Program-made: the position numbers and the translations under genes
Assembly (NCBI GenBank): GCA_011524615.1
Contig: WTJZ01000071.1
Span: forward strand, 4,481-42,113
Direction: 5' to 3'
Length of the DNA: 37,633 nt
Origin: Akkermansiaceae bacterium
GTDB lineage: Bacteria > Verrucomicrobiota > Verrucomicrobiia > Verrucomicrobiales > Akkermansiaceae
Shown here: positions 17,108 to 25,463 of the stretch, piece after piece
Layout of the letters: each line of letters begins with the position of its first letter
Position numbering within the stretch: the stretch's first letter is position 1
Notes under the pieces: generated by a model
The model's database searches: none
The model's input: only the letters and a program-made list of their open reading frames with translations
Told to the model about the DNA's origin: nothing

Positions 17108-19114
17108 CTAGTTGTCTGAACTAGAAAATTCCACTCGGACACCTGCATTCTGTAGCTCTTTTACATAATTGGCATTCCTCTCCCTCTCATGAAGTAAAAT
17201 TTTTCGCAGTCCATTGACTGATAATTCCCCATTTTTATAGAGTCGACAAACTCTCGTACAATCGAGGACTTCCACTCTCATACCATTGAGGTCACATAAA
17301 TTAAGACCGTAATTCTGCCCCGTCCCGACGGATAACTGATCCAACGATAGATACGACAGCAGCCGCTTTTGATTCATCGTCGTGGAGTAAACGAGGCGCC
17401 CATCTGAGTATAATGAAAGCGTATTCTCCGTACTGTTGTAGGATGACTGATAACTAGGTTCTTGATGATTAAAGTAATCGAGCACCGCCTTAACGCTCTC
17501 ATTTCTCGTAGCTGTATGGCTATTAGACACGAGCTCATAGAGAAGCATCGCCTCCACGCTCGCTCGATCTTCTAGTGCCCAATCATCCGCAAGCGCATCG
17601 ATGTAATCGGTAAAGCTTACTTTCGCGCCTAATGCTTTCCGGTCATTTAACCTGTTCGCTACATTATAGAATCGCCTTTCTTTCTCAGACATGGGCTCTT
17701 GCCCTAAGTCTAGTAAGCTGACCATATCCCTCTGGACGATATTGACATGCCGTAAGAGACTGACGGCAGCCCTATTTACCTCATAGACGTCACAGGCCTT
17801 TTCCAGTAATAACTCCGCCTCCCTTAAGAGAATAACCATTTCAGGGCCAATCTCGTCCCCATCCCTCCCCAGTGCATCCTGAATTAAATCATTCGCAGTA
17901 CGGACTAACTTGATAGATAAGCTTTTCTTACTATCTGCCATAGCAGAAGCGAACACCTCATACTCGTAAGTCAACTCGTCTACCTCCTCACTCAGAGTCG
18001 TCACCTGGCGCTCTGATAGCGCTCTGCTCTCCTGTTCTCGTTGTACCCTGCGCTGCTGAATCCCAATTCCAGTCATCAGTAGAATCAGAAAGACACTCCC
18101 CGCGATCACACTTCTGTGATGACGCTTGAGGAAGAGTAGGCAGTACCTGAGGTAATCAGGGCGCTCCGCTCGAGTGACATAGCCCTCTGAATACCTCTGA
18201 ACATCCTGTCTGAGGTCCCTCACAGACTGATACCTCTCCTCTGGCTGCGCCGAGAGTGCTTTGGCACAGATATCGACGATCCCCTTAGGAATAGGTGAGG
18301 CCATCAGGTTCTCTCTAGAGGCCCCCTTGAGTGTACGCTCAAGGCACTCTTCTACCTCTCCCGTAAAGGGAGGTTCTCCACAGACAATAGTATAGAGGAT
18401 CGCCCCTAACGCAAAGACATCCGCACGCTCATCTTTGGGCATCTCAGCATGGATCTGTTCAGGAGCCATATAACCAGGTGTCCCCTTTATATAACCATAC
18501 ATCGTGACCATCCCTCCAGCCTCTAAATGGGAGAGCGGATCTCGTCTCACCTCTTCAGAGTCTAGATATTTCCCTAAGCCCCAATCACACACGAGTACCT
18601 CCCCAAATTGGTCGCATTGGATATTACTCGGTTTCAGGTCGAGATGAATCACCCCTCGATCATGGGCATAGGAGACCGCATCACATACGGTAAGAAAGGT
18701 CTCCAACAACTCCTTCTGTGACACCCCCTCCTCGATCACCTGCTCAAGAGTCTGATTCGCCTTTAAGTCCATGGTGAAATAAGGACGGCTCTCCGTATCT
18801 AATTCTACTTCAAAGACCTTAATAATATTCGGATGACTAAGAGAGGTCGTCAACCACGCCTCATAGATGAAGGCTTCATAGAAGTCCTCATTAAGGTCCT
18901 CTCTCAGCTTGGCTAATGCGATATGTCTACGGGTCTTCCTGTCGTAGCACTTATAGACCTCCTTAAGCGCTCCTGCACCTAACAACTCCTGCTGCGAATA
19001 CTTCTCGTCAACATTCTGTAACTCTACAAAAGAAGGAGAAATGAGGTCCCAGTGAGGCTCCCCATCTGTGGCTAACTCAAAGAATGAGTGCAGCTGATCA
19101 CCCCATCTCTTCAT
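17108..19114 (-). CDS. Transmembrane Ser/Thr protein kinase, cassette B
   Basis: Hanks-type kinase of 668 residues, paralogous over its full length to the one at 7059-9071. AAGGAG lies seven bases before the ATG, inside the end of the sigma gene. It has the glycine loop LGAGALKEVY, the Lys of IALAKLRE, the catalytic loop HLDLKPSN (non-RD, Leu for Arg), CDWGLGK and GTPGYMAPEQ, then a membrane helix near residues 335-352 (VIAGSVFLILLMTGIGI). The predicted periplasmic half has diverged more than the kinase domain: the coiled-coil start (EVDELTYEYEVFASAMADS) is conserved, while the middle and the LRR-like end differ. This suggests the two kinases sense different signals. The gene overlaps the sigma gene by 17 bases, so translation is probably coupled. 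Confidence 0.95.
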   Translation of the reverse strand: MKRWGDQLHSFFELATDGEPHWDLISPSFVELQNVDEKYSQQELLGAGALKEVYKCYDRKTRRHIALAKLREDLNEDFYEAFIYEAWLTTSLSHPNIIKVFEVELDTESRPYFTMDLKANQTLEQVIEEGVSQKELLETFLTVCDAVSYAHDRGVIHLDLKPSNIQCDQFGEVLVCDWGLGKYLDSEEVRRDPLSHLEAGGMVTMYGYIKGTPGYMAPEQIHAEMPKDERADVFALGAILYTIVCGEPPFTGEVEECLERTLKGASRENLMASPIPKGIVDICAKALSAQPEERYQSVRDLRQDVQRYSEGYVTRAERPDYLRYCLLFLKRHHRSVIAGSVFLILLMTGIGIQQRRVQREQESRALSERQVTTLSEEVDELTYEYEVFASAMADSKKSLSIKLVRTANDLIQDALGRDGDEIGPEMVILLREAELLLEKACDVYEVNRAAVSLLRHVNIVQRDMVSLLDLGQEPMSEKERRFYNVANRLNDRKALGAKVSFTDYIDALADDWALEDRASVEAMLLYELVSNSHTATRNESVKAVLDYFNHQEPSYQSSYNSTENTLSLYSDGRLVYSTTMNQKRLLSYLSLDQLSVGTGQNYGLNLCDLNGMRVEVLDCTRVCRLYKNGELSVNGLRKILLHERERNANYVKELQNAGVRVEFSSSDN

Positions 19115-19733
19115 TTGCGCTCCTTACTGGCACCACCTCAGATTCTAATTCCTCCACAAGACTTCTGATCTCCAACTTTAACTTCCGCTGAACCCTCTGC
19201 CTAAAGTTATAAACAGACGACTCTTGGAGGTCCAGTCTCTCCGCGATTTCCTTCGTTTTCATCCCGGAGAGAGAAAGCCTAAACACCTCAATCGCCCGGC
19301 CTCTAATGGTCTTCTCTACTCGGGCTAACGCTTTCTCACTGATGTACGTCTCCCATTGCTTCTCGATCATCTTATCCAGCACCTCATCCTGCTCTTCGAA
19401 CACCACCATATGGTTCTTATAACGATCATGCTTTTTCTCAACCGACTGAATCTTACGGTAATGAATCTTGAGAGTACTTCTCGTAACAATAGCGAGCCAC
19501 GATCTAAACCGCCCCTTAGCTGAGTCATAATTCTTCAGATTCTTCATGAGCGCGATCATCACCTCTTGGACCAGATCATGAGCGTCACTCGGCGAGACTC
19601 GGGCTCGCTGTAAGATATAATGAATAAAACCAGCATAATGATCATGTAGCTCCTGCCACGCAGTGTGATCATCTAACTGTAAGGCTCGCCCTAATAGCGA
19701 ATGCCTCGTCTCTTGCGAATTATTCATACCCAT
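19098..19733 (-). CDS. ECF-type RNA polymerase sigma factor, cassette B
   Basis: A 211-residue sigma-70 family protein, close paralogue of the cassette A sigma (both contain NNSQETRHSLLGRAL, DDHTAWQELHDHYAGFIH and ESSVYNFR). Region 2 core: DLVQEVMIALMKNLKNYD. Region 4 helix-turn-helix: TKEIAERLDLQESSVYNFRQR. It has a 12-residue C-terminal extension past the ELES where copy A ends, and this extension produces the overlap with the kinase gene. The ATG at 19731-19733 is the natural start. The nearly conserved DNA-contact helices suggest that both sigmas may read the same or similar promoters, which raises the question of cross-talk. Confidence 0.95.
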   Translation of the reverse strand: MGMNNSQETRHSLLGRALQLDDHTAWQELHDHYAGFIHYILQRARVSPSDAHDLVQEVMIALMKNLKNYDSAKGRFRSWLAIVTRSTLKIHYRKIQSVEKKHDRYKNHMVVFEEQDEVLDKMIEKQWETYISEKALARVEKTIRGRAIEVFRLSLSGMKTKEIAERLDLQESSVYNFRQRVQRKLKLEIRSLVEELESEVVPVRSANEEMG

Positions 19734-19843
19734 ATTTACTTTTTTTGATTGGCTTGATCAATCACCGATTGCTCACAAAACGCCTCCGAACATTACTTTT
19801 TATCACCTCCTGGAGGCTGATGCTCGATCGCGTCCTTTTATAT

Positions 19844-19874
19844 TCGTATGCAGCCTAATAGAGATTCTCTACTA
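19844..19874 (-). promoter_or_regulatory. Candidate ECF-sigma promoter of sigma gene B
   Basis: Minus-strand reading: TAGTAGAG, 15 bases, GCATACGA, then ATATAAA. It ends 111 bases before the ATG at 19733. It is almost identical in boxes, spacing and distance to the site before sigma gene A. Confidence 0.6.
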
Positions 19875-19910
19875 TTTTGTGAGCTTTTGACAAAATTAGT
19901 TTACCCGAGG

Positions 19911-19943
19911 CTACATGACAGCCCCACGAATCAGGTCATGTAG
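19911..19943 (-). terminator. Probable terminator after the BASS transporter gene
   Basis: A perfect 9-bp stem (CTACATGAC with GTCATGTAG) and a 15-base loop, about 100 bases past the stop at 20045. The following minus-strand sequence is only moderately T-rich, so termination strength is uncertain. Confidence 0.5.
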
Positions 19944-20044
19944 TGCACTTAAACTCCGCGATATACCTACGATACACCCTCCGCCTCAGAGCTTCTGTAG
20001 CAGGCTCAGCCTCTCCTAAACACGAGACACCTACTAACGCTCAA

Positions 20045-20950
20045 TTACTTCTTCGTGCGCCAAATACCAGCGAGCAGACTCCCAACGAGGCAGTGACAAA
20101 ATGCCGAAATAGCAGAAGGAACAGGCGCTAGAGGGTTCGCCAAGCAGGCAGCGAGACATGCTCCTAGCCCGCTGTTTTGCATCCCGACCTCTATACTCAC
20201 GGTACGCCTATCGTCTTCGTTACATCCACAGAGCTTAGCAACGAGGTATCCAAGAGCGAAGGCGGTAATATGGAGCGTAAAGACAGCGATAATCAGGTTC
20301 CAACCCGCTCCAACGATAGCATCCTTCTTGAGCCCTATGATACACCCTACGATCATGATGATAGCGATTACGGAGACGATTGGTGAGTATTGGGAAATCG
20401 GTTTCACCCAGCGGCTTCCCCATTGATTCAAGGCTAACCCTGCGAGCACAGGTAACAGCACAACCGTTAAAGTCTTCTTCAATAGAGCCAACTCATCAAT
20501 AGGAACATGTTCTCCCGCGAGCCATCCTGTTAAGTACGGAGTCAAGAAGACCGCTAGAACAGTCGAAGTCATGGTCATCAAGACACTTAAAGAGACATTA
20601 CCACGCGAGAGGAAAACGATCACATTACTCGCGGTCCCCCCAGGGCAACAACTCACGAGAATCAGCCCAGCCGCTAACCCTGGTTCTAAGCCAAAACCTT
20701 TTGCGATAAAGTACCCGAGGGTAGGCATAATCACGAACTGTGCCGCGACTCCTATCCCCACACCTACAGGACGCTTAAAGACAGCTAGGAAGTCTCCCCC
20801 TGTCAATGTCATCCCCATCCCTAACATAATCACTCCCAGAGCAGGAGTAATGTAAGGAGCGAACCAGGTAAAAGCCTCAGGCATGAGCCACGCCCATCCT
20901 ACACCTAAGATAGTCCAAAGCCAAAAGAGGTTTGTAATCTTGCTCACCAT
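20045..20950 (-). CDS. Bile acid:sodium symporter (BASS) family transporter
   Basis: A 301-residue polytopic membrane protein with about nine to ten hydrophobic helices. Family hallmarks are GVIMLGMGMTLTGGDF near the N-terminus, ILVSCCPGGTASNVI in the middle and SIEVGMQNSGLGACLA near the C-terminus; the last two belong to the crossing helices that bind Na+ in BASS structures. BASS proteins import organic anions such as bile acids, pyruvate, pantothenate or sulfonated compounds by Na+ symport. The gene starts 50 bases after the sulfatase stop on the same strand, so the two are probably co-transcribed. A sulfated or organic-acid substrate linked to sulfatase products is possible but not shown. 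Confidence 0.92.
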   Translation of the reverse strand: MVSKITNLFWLWTILGVGWAWLMPEAFTWFAPYITPALGVIMLGMGMTLTGGDFLAVFKRPVGVGIGVAAQFVIMPTLGYFIAKGFGLEPGLAAGLILVSCCPGGTASNVIVFLSRGNVSLSVLMTMTSTVLAVFLTPYLTGWLAGEHVPIDELALLKKTLTVVLLPVLAGLALNQWGSRWVKPISQYSPIVSVIAIIMIVGCIIGLKKDAIVGAGWNLIIAVFTLHITAFALGYLVAKLCGCNEDDRRTVSIEVGMQNSGLGACLAACLANPLAPVPSAISAFCHCLVGSLLAGIWRTKK

Positions 20951-21000
20951 AGGCGCACCGTAAATGAAGCGCGCCCCCTAAACCAGTGAAAAGATAAAAG

Positions 21001-22530
21001 TTACATTCCCTTCTTCTCTAGCCTGATCTCTACTGCGTTCTTTAATGGCTTCCCAGTAGTGCTACGCCCATTCTCAATGTACTGCATCATGAGAGCGTGT
21101 AGCTCTTTTACCTTACCGGGATGAGAGTCATAGAGATTTGTTGCCTCACCTATATCGTTTGCCAAGTTGTAGAGTTGCCACTTAGGCGTCCCCTTAACAT
21201 GTTTTGCAGGGTGCGAAAATCCACCCGATCCACCACCAAAACAGAGCTTCCAATCCCCCTGCCTGATGGCAAAGGTTCCACGGAATGAATGCATCACGAT
21301 CGCAGAGCGTTCATCTTGCGCCTCCCCCATAATGGTCGGCAAAAAGGAAATACTATCTGCAGCCTCCTTACTATCTTCTCCGATTATATCAGCAATAGTC
21401 GCATATACATCCGCCAATGAAATAAGCCGGTCAGTAGATGTTCCCGCCTCTACTTTACCAGGCCAACTAACTATTGTGGGAACACGGTGTCCGCCTTCAA
21501 AAATGTCTGCTTTTGTTCCTCGGAGTGGGCCTGATGGGAAGTGGTTATATTCCGCTAGCTTCTTGAAGTCAGCTTTAGGCGAGGCACCATTATCAGCCGA
21601 GAAGAGGACGAATGTCTCATCAGCAACTCCACTCTCCTCTAGAGCGGCCTGCACCTGACCTACGACCCAGTCCGTCTCCATCAGGAAGTCTCCATACGTA
21701 TTAATCCCAGACCGTCCTTGCCATTGAGCACTTGGAGTGTGAGGGGTATGGGGAGAGGTCAGGGAAAGATAGAGAAAGAAAGGCTGCTCCTTGGCCGCTG
21801 AAGACTGGATAAACTCGACCGACTTTTGTGAAAAAGTTGGTAATACCCCCTCCGCGGTAAAGCTAGGATCAGCAGGTCCAATTCGGCCTTCCGCTTGAGC
21901 AGCAGAAAGTAAACTACCTTGATTAGACTTCATATACCCCTTTGACACCGTCGGGTTTGACACAGCTAGGTCCTGATCAATATAGACATAAGGAGGCATA
22001 TCCAATGAGGCCAATATACCAAAGTGGTAATCAAATCCGTTCCTAAGTGGAGATCCTGCAGCTTTGGTAAAATCGATTTCCCATCCAGCACCTTGCATAT
22101 GAGGTGCTTGTTTAAAGTTTCTCTTTCGCGTCCACTTATATCCCATATGCCATTTCCCAACCATACCTGTGTAGTAGCCAGCTTCTTTGAGCAATGTTGC
22201 TAACGTCTGCTCATCCTTCTCAATTAATGGAAGACTTAACGGGTGAAAGAAGACCGACGACTGCAAGCGTGTACGCCAATTATAGCGTCCTGTCATCAGT
22301 CCATAGCGAGATGGAGTACATACCGCAGAGGTCGTATGAGCGTCCGTCAATCGCATACCATTCGAGGCCAACTTATCCAAAGCTGGAGTTGGAACCACTC
22401 CACCATTGTGAGAGACATCTCCCACCCCCATATCATCTGCAAATATTACAACAATATTAGGCAGGCTCGAAGCACTCACTCCCCCCAGAGCCATCAGTAA
22501 CGGTAATAGTATTTTTGTAAAATAGTCCAT
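21001..22530 (-). CDS. Secreted type I sulfatase (arylsulfatase family)
   Basis: A 509-residue formylglycine-dependent sulfatase that hydrolyses sulfate esters, probably of polysaccharides, outside the cytoplasm. The signal peptide is ILLPLLMALGGVSASS. The metal site begins with Asp32-Asp33 in FADDMGVGD. The modification motif is CTPSR (71-75) followed by GLMTGRYNWR, so Cys71 should become formylglycine. Later conserved pieces are VGKWHMG, SLTSPHTPHTPSAQW and FSADNGASPKADF. RYNWRTRLQSSVF is typical of bacterial polysaccharide S1 sulfatases. Length is usual for the family. The maturing enzyme (FGE or anSME) is not evident nearby, since the FGE-like protein at 33212-34096 lacks the needed cysteines. 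The neighbourhood of beta-helix and acetylesterase genes suggests sulfated, acetylated algal polymers. Confidence 0.95.
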   Translation of the reverse strand: MDYFTKILLPLLMALGGVSASSLPNIVVIFADDMGVGDVSHNGGVVPTPALDKLASNGMRLTDAHTTSAVCTPSRYGLMTGRYNWRTRLQSSVFFHPLSLPLIEKDEQTLATLLKEAGYYTGMVGKWHMGYKWTRKRNFKQAPHMQGAGWEIDFTKAAGSPLRNGFDYHFGILASLDMPPYVYIDQDLAVSNPTVSKGYMKSNQGSLLSAAQAEGRIGPADPSFTAEGVLPTFSQKSVEFIQSSAAKEQPFFLYLSLTSPHTPHTPSAQWQGRSGINTYGDFLMETDWVVGQVQAALEESGVADETFVLFSADNGASPKADFKKLAEYNHFPSGPLRGTKADIFEGGHRVPTIVSWPGKVEAGTSTDRLISLADVYATIADIIGEDSKEAADSISFLPTIMGEAQDERSAIVMHSFRGTFAIRQGDWKLCFGGGSGGFSHPAKHVKGTPKWQLYNLANDIGEATNLYDSHPGKVKELHALMMQYIENGRSTTGKPLKNAVEIRLEKKGM

Positions 22531-22668
22531 CTACTCACATTACGAACTCTGAGCCAAAATTCTATACCACAAACAACACTTCTCCTAAAAATTAGTCAAT
22601 ATCGCTTCTAATCACAAATCAAACCCACCAACAATGAGATAATTTGCGTCAAAAAAAGAAAGGACACC

Positions 22669-23610
22669 TTATGTCGCCGGAGCAACACGCTGTAGCAGTA
22701 ACGCGAGGCCAAAAAAGACAATAAATATCGCTAGAGAAACTGGCAAACCAAGAACAACAGCCCCTGCACTCAGCCAGAATAGGACATCAACACAACAAAT
22801 ACCCGCAAGACATTGGCTGACAAAGCACCCTACACTCTGCTCTACTTGATTCTTCATCCAGAACATAGTCCCGACCGCACCTGCAATGAAAACGAATCCC
22901 ACGCTCCCTAGAGAGCACTGTGCCACGCCATGTGTCAGATATGGGCTCACTAATAGGATCAAACCTAGCCATTTCGCTCCAGCTGGTAATGTATTCGTCG
23001 CCTCTGAGCGAGCCACCAGAGTAATCCCTGCGATGTAAGACATCAGCCCAACTGCGGGAAGAAGATACGGGGTAAGCGCTCCCGACCTAAAGAGCTCTCC
23101 GAGATAGATCATATTATACTCTGAGAGCGTGGGGACATCGCGCACTACCGATAACCCCAATAAATACAAGCCTGCTCGACATACCCCCATCGGAATAATG
23201 GCGAGTGGAGTCTGCTTATGCGTTCGGGTATAGATAAAGATAAATAGCGCGATTAGCAATGAGACAGCAGTGGCAGCAGCCCCTAATAGCAAAGAGAGTA
23301 CAAATCCGCCTAGCCCTAACCCCATAATAAGCTGCGCCATCAAGACCACTGACAGCCTCCCCGAGGGGATCGCCCGATCAGGCTTATGCTGAGCATCCCA
23401 GTGCCGATCATAGAAGTCATTATAGAGACATCCCGCTGTGTACAGTAATGACCCAGCCAAGAGAGCTATGAATAACCTCCCGGCACTCCCCTCTAGACTC
23501 CCTCCAGATACGGAGAGCGCAATAACAGCGCCGGTGAGTACATTACTCCAGACCGTTGGTAAGTTGGCGATACGCCCCGCAGCCAAGAGGTCAACAATAG
23601 CCTGTCTCAT
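22669..23610 (-). CDS. UbiA-like prenyltransferase family membrane protein
   Basis: About 313 residues with eight or nine hydrophobic helices. Near the N-terminus it has RIANLPTVWSNVLTGA, then the first Asp-rich motif NDFYDRHWDAQHKPDRAIPSGR, which in UbiA enzymes binds Mg-prenyl diphosphate. The second Asp-rich motif expected in the fifth-sixth helix loop is not visible; that place reads TLVARSEATN. This pattern recalls EboC-like members rather than classic menaquinone or ubiquinone enzymes. The frame can begin at a TTG (23619) that abuts the stop of the pseudouridine synthase gene; I prefer the ATG at 23608-23610, nine bases after that stop. Translation is probably coupled. The substrate is unknown. 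Confidence 0.85.
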   Translation of the reverse strand: MRQAIVDLLAAGRIANLPTVWSNVLTGAVIALSVSGGSLEGSAGRLFIALLAGSLLYTAGCLYNDFYDRHWDAQHKPDRAIPSGRLSVVLMAQLIMGLGLGGFVLSLLLGAAATAVSLLIALFIFIYTRTHKQTPLAIIPMGVCRAGLYLLGLSVVRDVPTLSEYNMIYLGELFRSGALTPYLLPAVGLMSYIAGITLVARSEATNTLPAGAKWLGLILLVSPYLTHGVAQCSLGSVGFVFIAGAVGTMFWMKNQVEQSVGCFVSQCLAGICCVDVLFWLSAGAVVLGLPVSLAIFIVFFGLALLLQRVAPAT

Positions 23611-23619
23611 AGGATGCAA

Positions 23620-24462
23620 CTATCGACGCTTACGGTTATTCTTACTACGGCGAATTCCAGCCTTCTTAGCACGCTCATGACGTCGCTCTCGAGCCTTCTT
23701 AGCCTCTCCCGTGAGGACCTGTTTCTTCTCAGGCTGACGCTTATGGGTCGGATTCCTGAGGAGTGCTCCGATTTCACCATCGGCCATCTCACGAGCTTCA
23801 CCAGGCTCTAGATCCATCCCTGTATAGGCACCTATGCGGACTCTGACGAGTCGCTTCACTTGATAGCCGAGAGCACGACACATCATACGAATCTGGCGCT
23901 TCATTCCAGTCTCTAGCACCATCGAGATTCGACGACCACTGAGACGAGTCACCTTCTTAGCTCGGGCTGTCCCTTCCTCTAAGTAGATTCCCTTCAGGAA
24001 CTGCTCGAGATGCTCGTCTTCAAAGGGCTGGTTAGCAGATACGATGTATTCCTTCTCAATCTTTTGCTTAGGGTGAGTAAGCTTATTAGCTAAGTCACCA
24101 TCATTAGTTAAGACGAGTAAGCCTTCAGACTCTTGGTCTAAGCGCCCAACATGATTCAGGTGCGCATACTTCTGAGGTAGTAGATCATAGATCGTCTCAC
24201 GGTTAAACTCGTCACTCTTAGTCGTAACGTAGCCAGGTAGCTTACTGAAGATCACCGTGGTCGTCTCCTTAGATCGTACTGAGCGACCATTGAGCTTCAC
24301 ATGGTCATCAGGTTTGACGAGATACCCTGGGGTCAGGCATGGTTCATTGTTGACGGTTACATTACCGTCGAAGATGAGCTGATCAGCTCCTCTACGTGAT
24401 GCGAGTCCTGACGAGGCGATAAACTTGTTGAGGCGCGTGCCTTCTTTAGATGCGTTATTCAT
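23620..24462 (-). CDS. rRNA pseudouridine synthase, RsuA/RluB/RluF family
   Basis: Isomerises a specific uridine in ribosomal RNA. An S4 RNA-binding domain (about 10-65: RLNKFIASSGLASRRGADQLI, then VTVNNEPCLTPGYLV) is followed by the catalytic domain with the family motif GRLDQESEGLL, whose Asp is the catalytic residue (about 107), then THPKQKIEKEYIV and the KRQIRMMCRALGY motif. The last 45 residues are a very basic tail (KKARERRHERAKKAG, then RRSKNNRKRR), likely for rRNA binding. At 280 residues it fits RluB/RluF more than RsuA. Which uridine it modifies cannot be told. It is followed directly by the UbiA-like gene. Confidence 0.95.
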   Translation of the reverse strand: MNNASKEGTRLNKFIASSGLASRRGADQLIFDGNVTVNNEPCLTPGYLVKPDDHVKLNGRSVRSKETTTVIFSKLPGYVTTKSDEFNRETIYDLLPQKYAHLNHVGRLDQESEGLLVLTNDGDLANKLTHPKQKIEKEYIVSANQPFEDEHLEQFLKGIYLEEGTARAKKVTRLSGRRISMVLETGMKRQIRMMCRALGYQVKRLVRVRIGAYTGMDLEPGEAREMADGEIGALLRNPTHKRQPEKKQVLTGEAKKARERRHERAKKAGIRRSKNNRKRR

Positions 24463-24508
24463 GTTTCCGAAATTTCACAATTTGGGGGAGTTGTGGTAGA
24501 GATCTACC

Positions 24509-24546
24509 GAAAAAACTAAAACAGCGGACACATGATTGTGACCGCT
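24509..24546 (-). terminator. Terminator of the small basic protein gene
   Basis: On the minus strand AGCGG-T-CACA pairs with TGTG-T-CCGCT (one T-T mismatch, loop ATCA) and is followed by GTTTTAGTTTTTTC. It lies about 40 bases past the stop at 24589. A perfect 16-base palindrome (24566-24581) sits between the stop and this stem. Confidence 0.85.
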
Positions 24547-24588
24547 TGTTTAGTAATAAGGATTAGCTAGTAATTACTAGCGAGAAGG

Positions 24589-24744
24589 TTATCCGACAAC
24601 CTTAGTCTTTGGGAGACCGATTGGGCTACGTCCCTCTTCCCATTGACCACGCTCGCGGAGTGCCTTGATGCGCTCGAAACGCTTCATTACGGACTTCTTA
24701 CCGCCTGCTGATCCAGATGCTTTGAGACTGTTGTGCTTTGACAT
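24589..24744 (-). CDS. Small basic protein (Verrucomicrobia/Chlamydiae family)
   Basis: A 51-residue basic protein, MSKHNSLKASGSAGGK, then KRFERIKALRERGQWEEGR and ending GLPKTKVVG. It closely resembles the short protein family described by TIGRFAM as found in Verrucomicrobia and Chlamydiae (small basic protein, named as possibly rRNA-related). The longest frame starts at 24792, but the ATG at 24742-24744 gives the family's usual start. It is monocistronic with its own strong terminator, which suggests high expression. The function is not established. It is the best single phylum marker here. Confidence 0.9.
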   Translation of the reverse strand: MSKHNSLKASGSAGGKKSVMKRFERIKALRERGQWEEGRSPIGLPKTKVVG

Positions 24745-24874
24745 AATTAAAAAGTTTTCGATTAGGGGAGACGTGTATAGCGCGATTATCACTCAGAGGG
24801 CAAGGATTAATTTCATATAATCCCTTTTACAATATTTTGCTGATCACCTAGACGAGCTGTTTTCGGTCTCGATC

Positions 24875-25258
24875 CTATGCCCGATCACTAGATTCGCCTC
24901 GAGGATTCAGCTGCCTCATGGCCCAGAATATGATCGCGACTACCATGATGAGACTCGTACCAAAAACGACCACCATCTCTAACAAGACTCCGTGCGAGTA
25001 CCCTTGTACATGAGCTAACCTTAACAACGGGCGTACCTTCTGCGCCTCTACCGCATCTGGGCTCGCCTGCTTACTCTCATGACCGTAAGTGACAGTCCGC
25101 ACGCCCAATGAACTGGGCAACGGTTGCTGGTATTGAACGTGGGAACGTTCCCTTGTGACGGAATCTACTCCGACCGTCAGTTCCCCTCCATTCGCATGAG
25201 CACCGAGTATCAGACTGATCACCAGACACTCCCAATATGTTCTCCATCGTCCCCTCAT
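24875..25258 (-). CDS. Hypothetical small membrane protein
   Basis: A 127-residue protein that I do not recognise. An N-terminal hydrophobic segment (WECLVISLILGAHANG) looks like a signal peptide. A second hydrophobic helix (VLLEMVVVFGTSLIMVVAIIFWAM, about 90-113) lies near the C-terminus and is followed by a short charged tail. This predicts an exported domain of about 65 residues anchored by a C-terminal helix. It stands alone between two intergenic gaps. A chance frame cannot be fully excluded, but the signal-plus-anchor layout supports it. Confidence 0.55.
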   Translation of the reverse strand: MRGRWRTYWECLVISLILGAHANGGELTVGVDSVTRERSHVQYQQPLPSSLGVRTVTYGHESKQASPDAVEAQKVRPLLRLAHVQGYSHGVLLEMVVVFGTSLIMVVAIIFWAMRQLNPRGESSDRA

Positions 25259-25463
25259 ACACTTATCTCGGTTTCTCGCAGCACCTCAGAATATGGTCAC
25301 GACGCTCACCTTCTACCATGAGTACCTGAACCATCTCCGCACGCTACTACACCGAAATACGCCTCCAGACCACAATCGTCAACAAAACACAAAGAGTCCC
25401 ACCACAAAATGATCTTCCTAAGATAAAAAACGACAAAATAGACAACTCTCATTCCCACACAAC

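Larger units (their letters stand above)
19734..20044. other. Leader region of sigma gene B and downstream region of the transporter gene
   Basis: This 311-base gap holds the candidate promoter of sigma gene B (19844-19874) and a hairpin (19911-19943) that probably ends the sulfatase/transporter transcript. No further gene is supported. Confidence 0.5.

Noticed and set aside
2559-19733. Composite transposon or insertion-sequence origin of the duplicated cassette
   Set aside because: No transposase, terminal inverted repeats or target duplications are visible around either copy, and the copies are well diverged.
24566-24581. Perfect 16-base palindrome as a regulatory operator
   Set aside because: It lies just after the stop codon of the small basic protein gene, ahead of its terminator and about 100 bases from the next start, so a role in transcript ending or stability is as likely; nothing indicates an operator.
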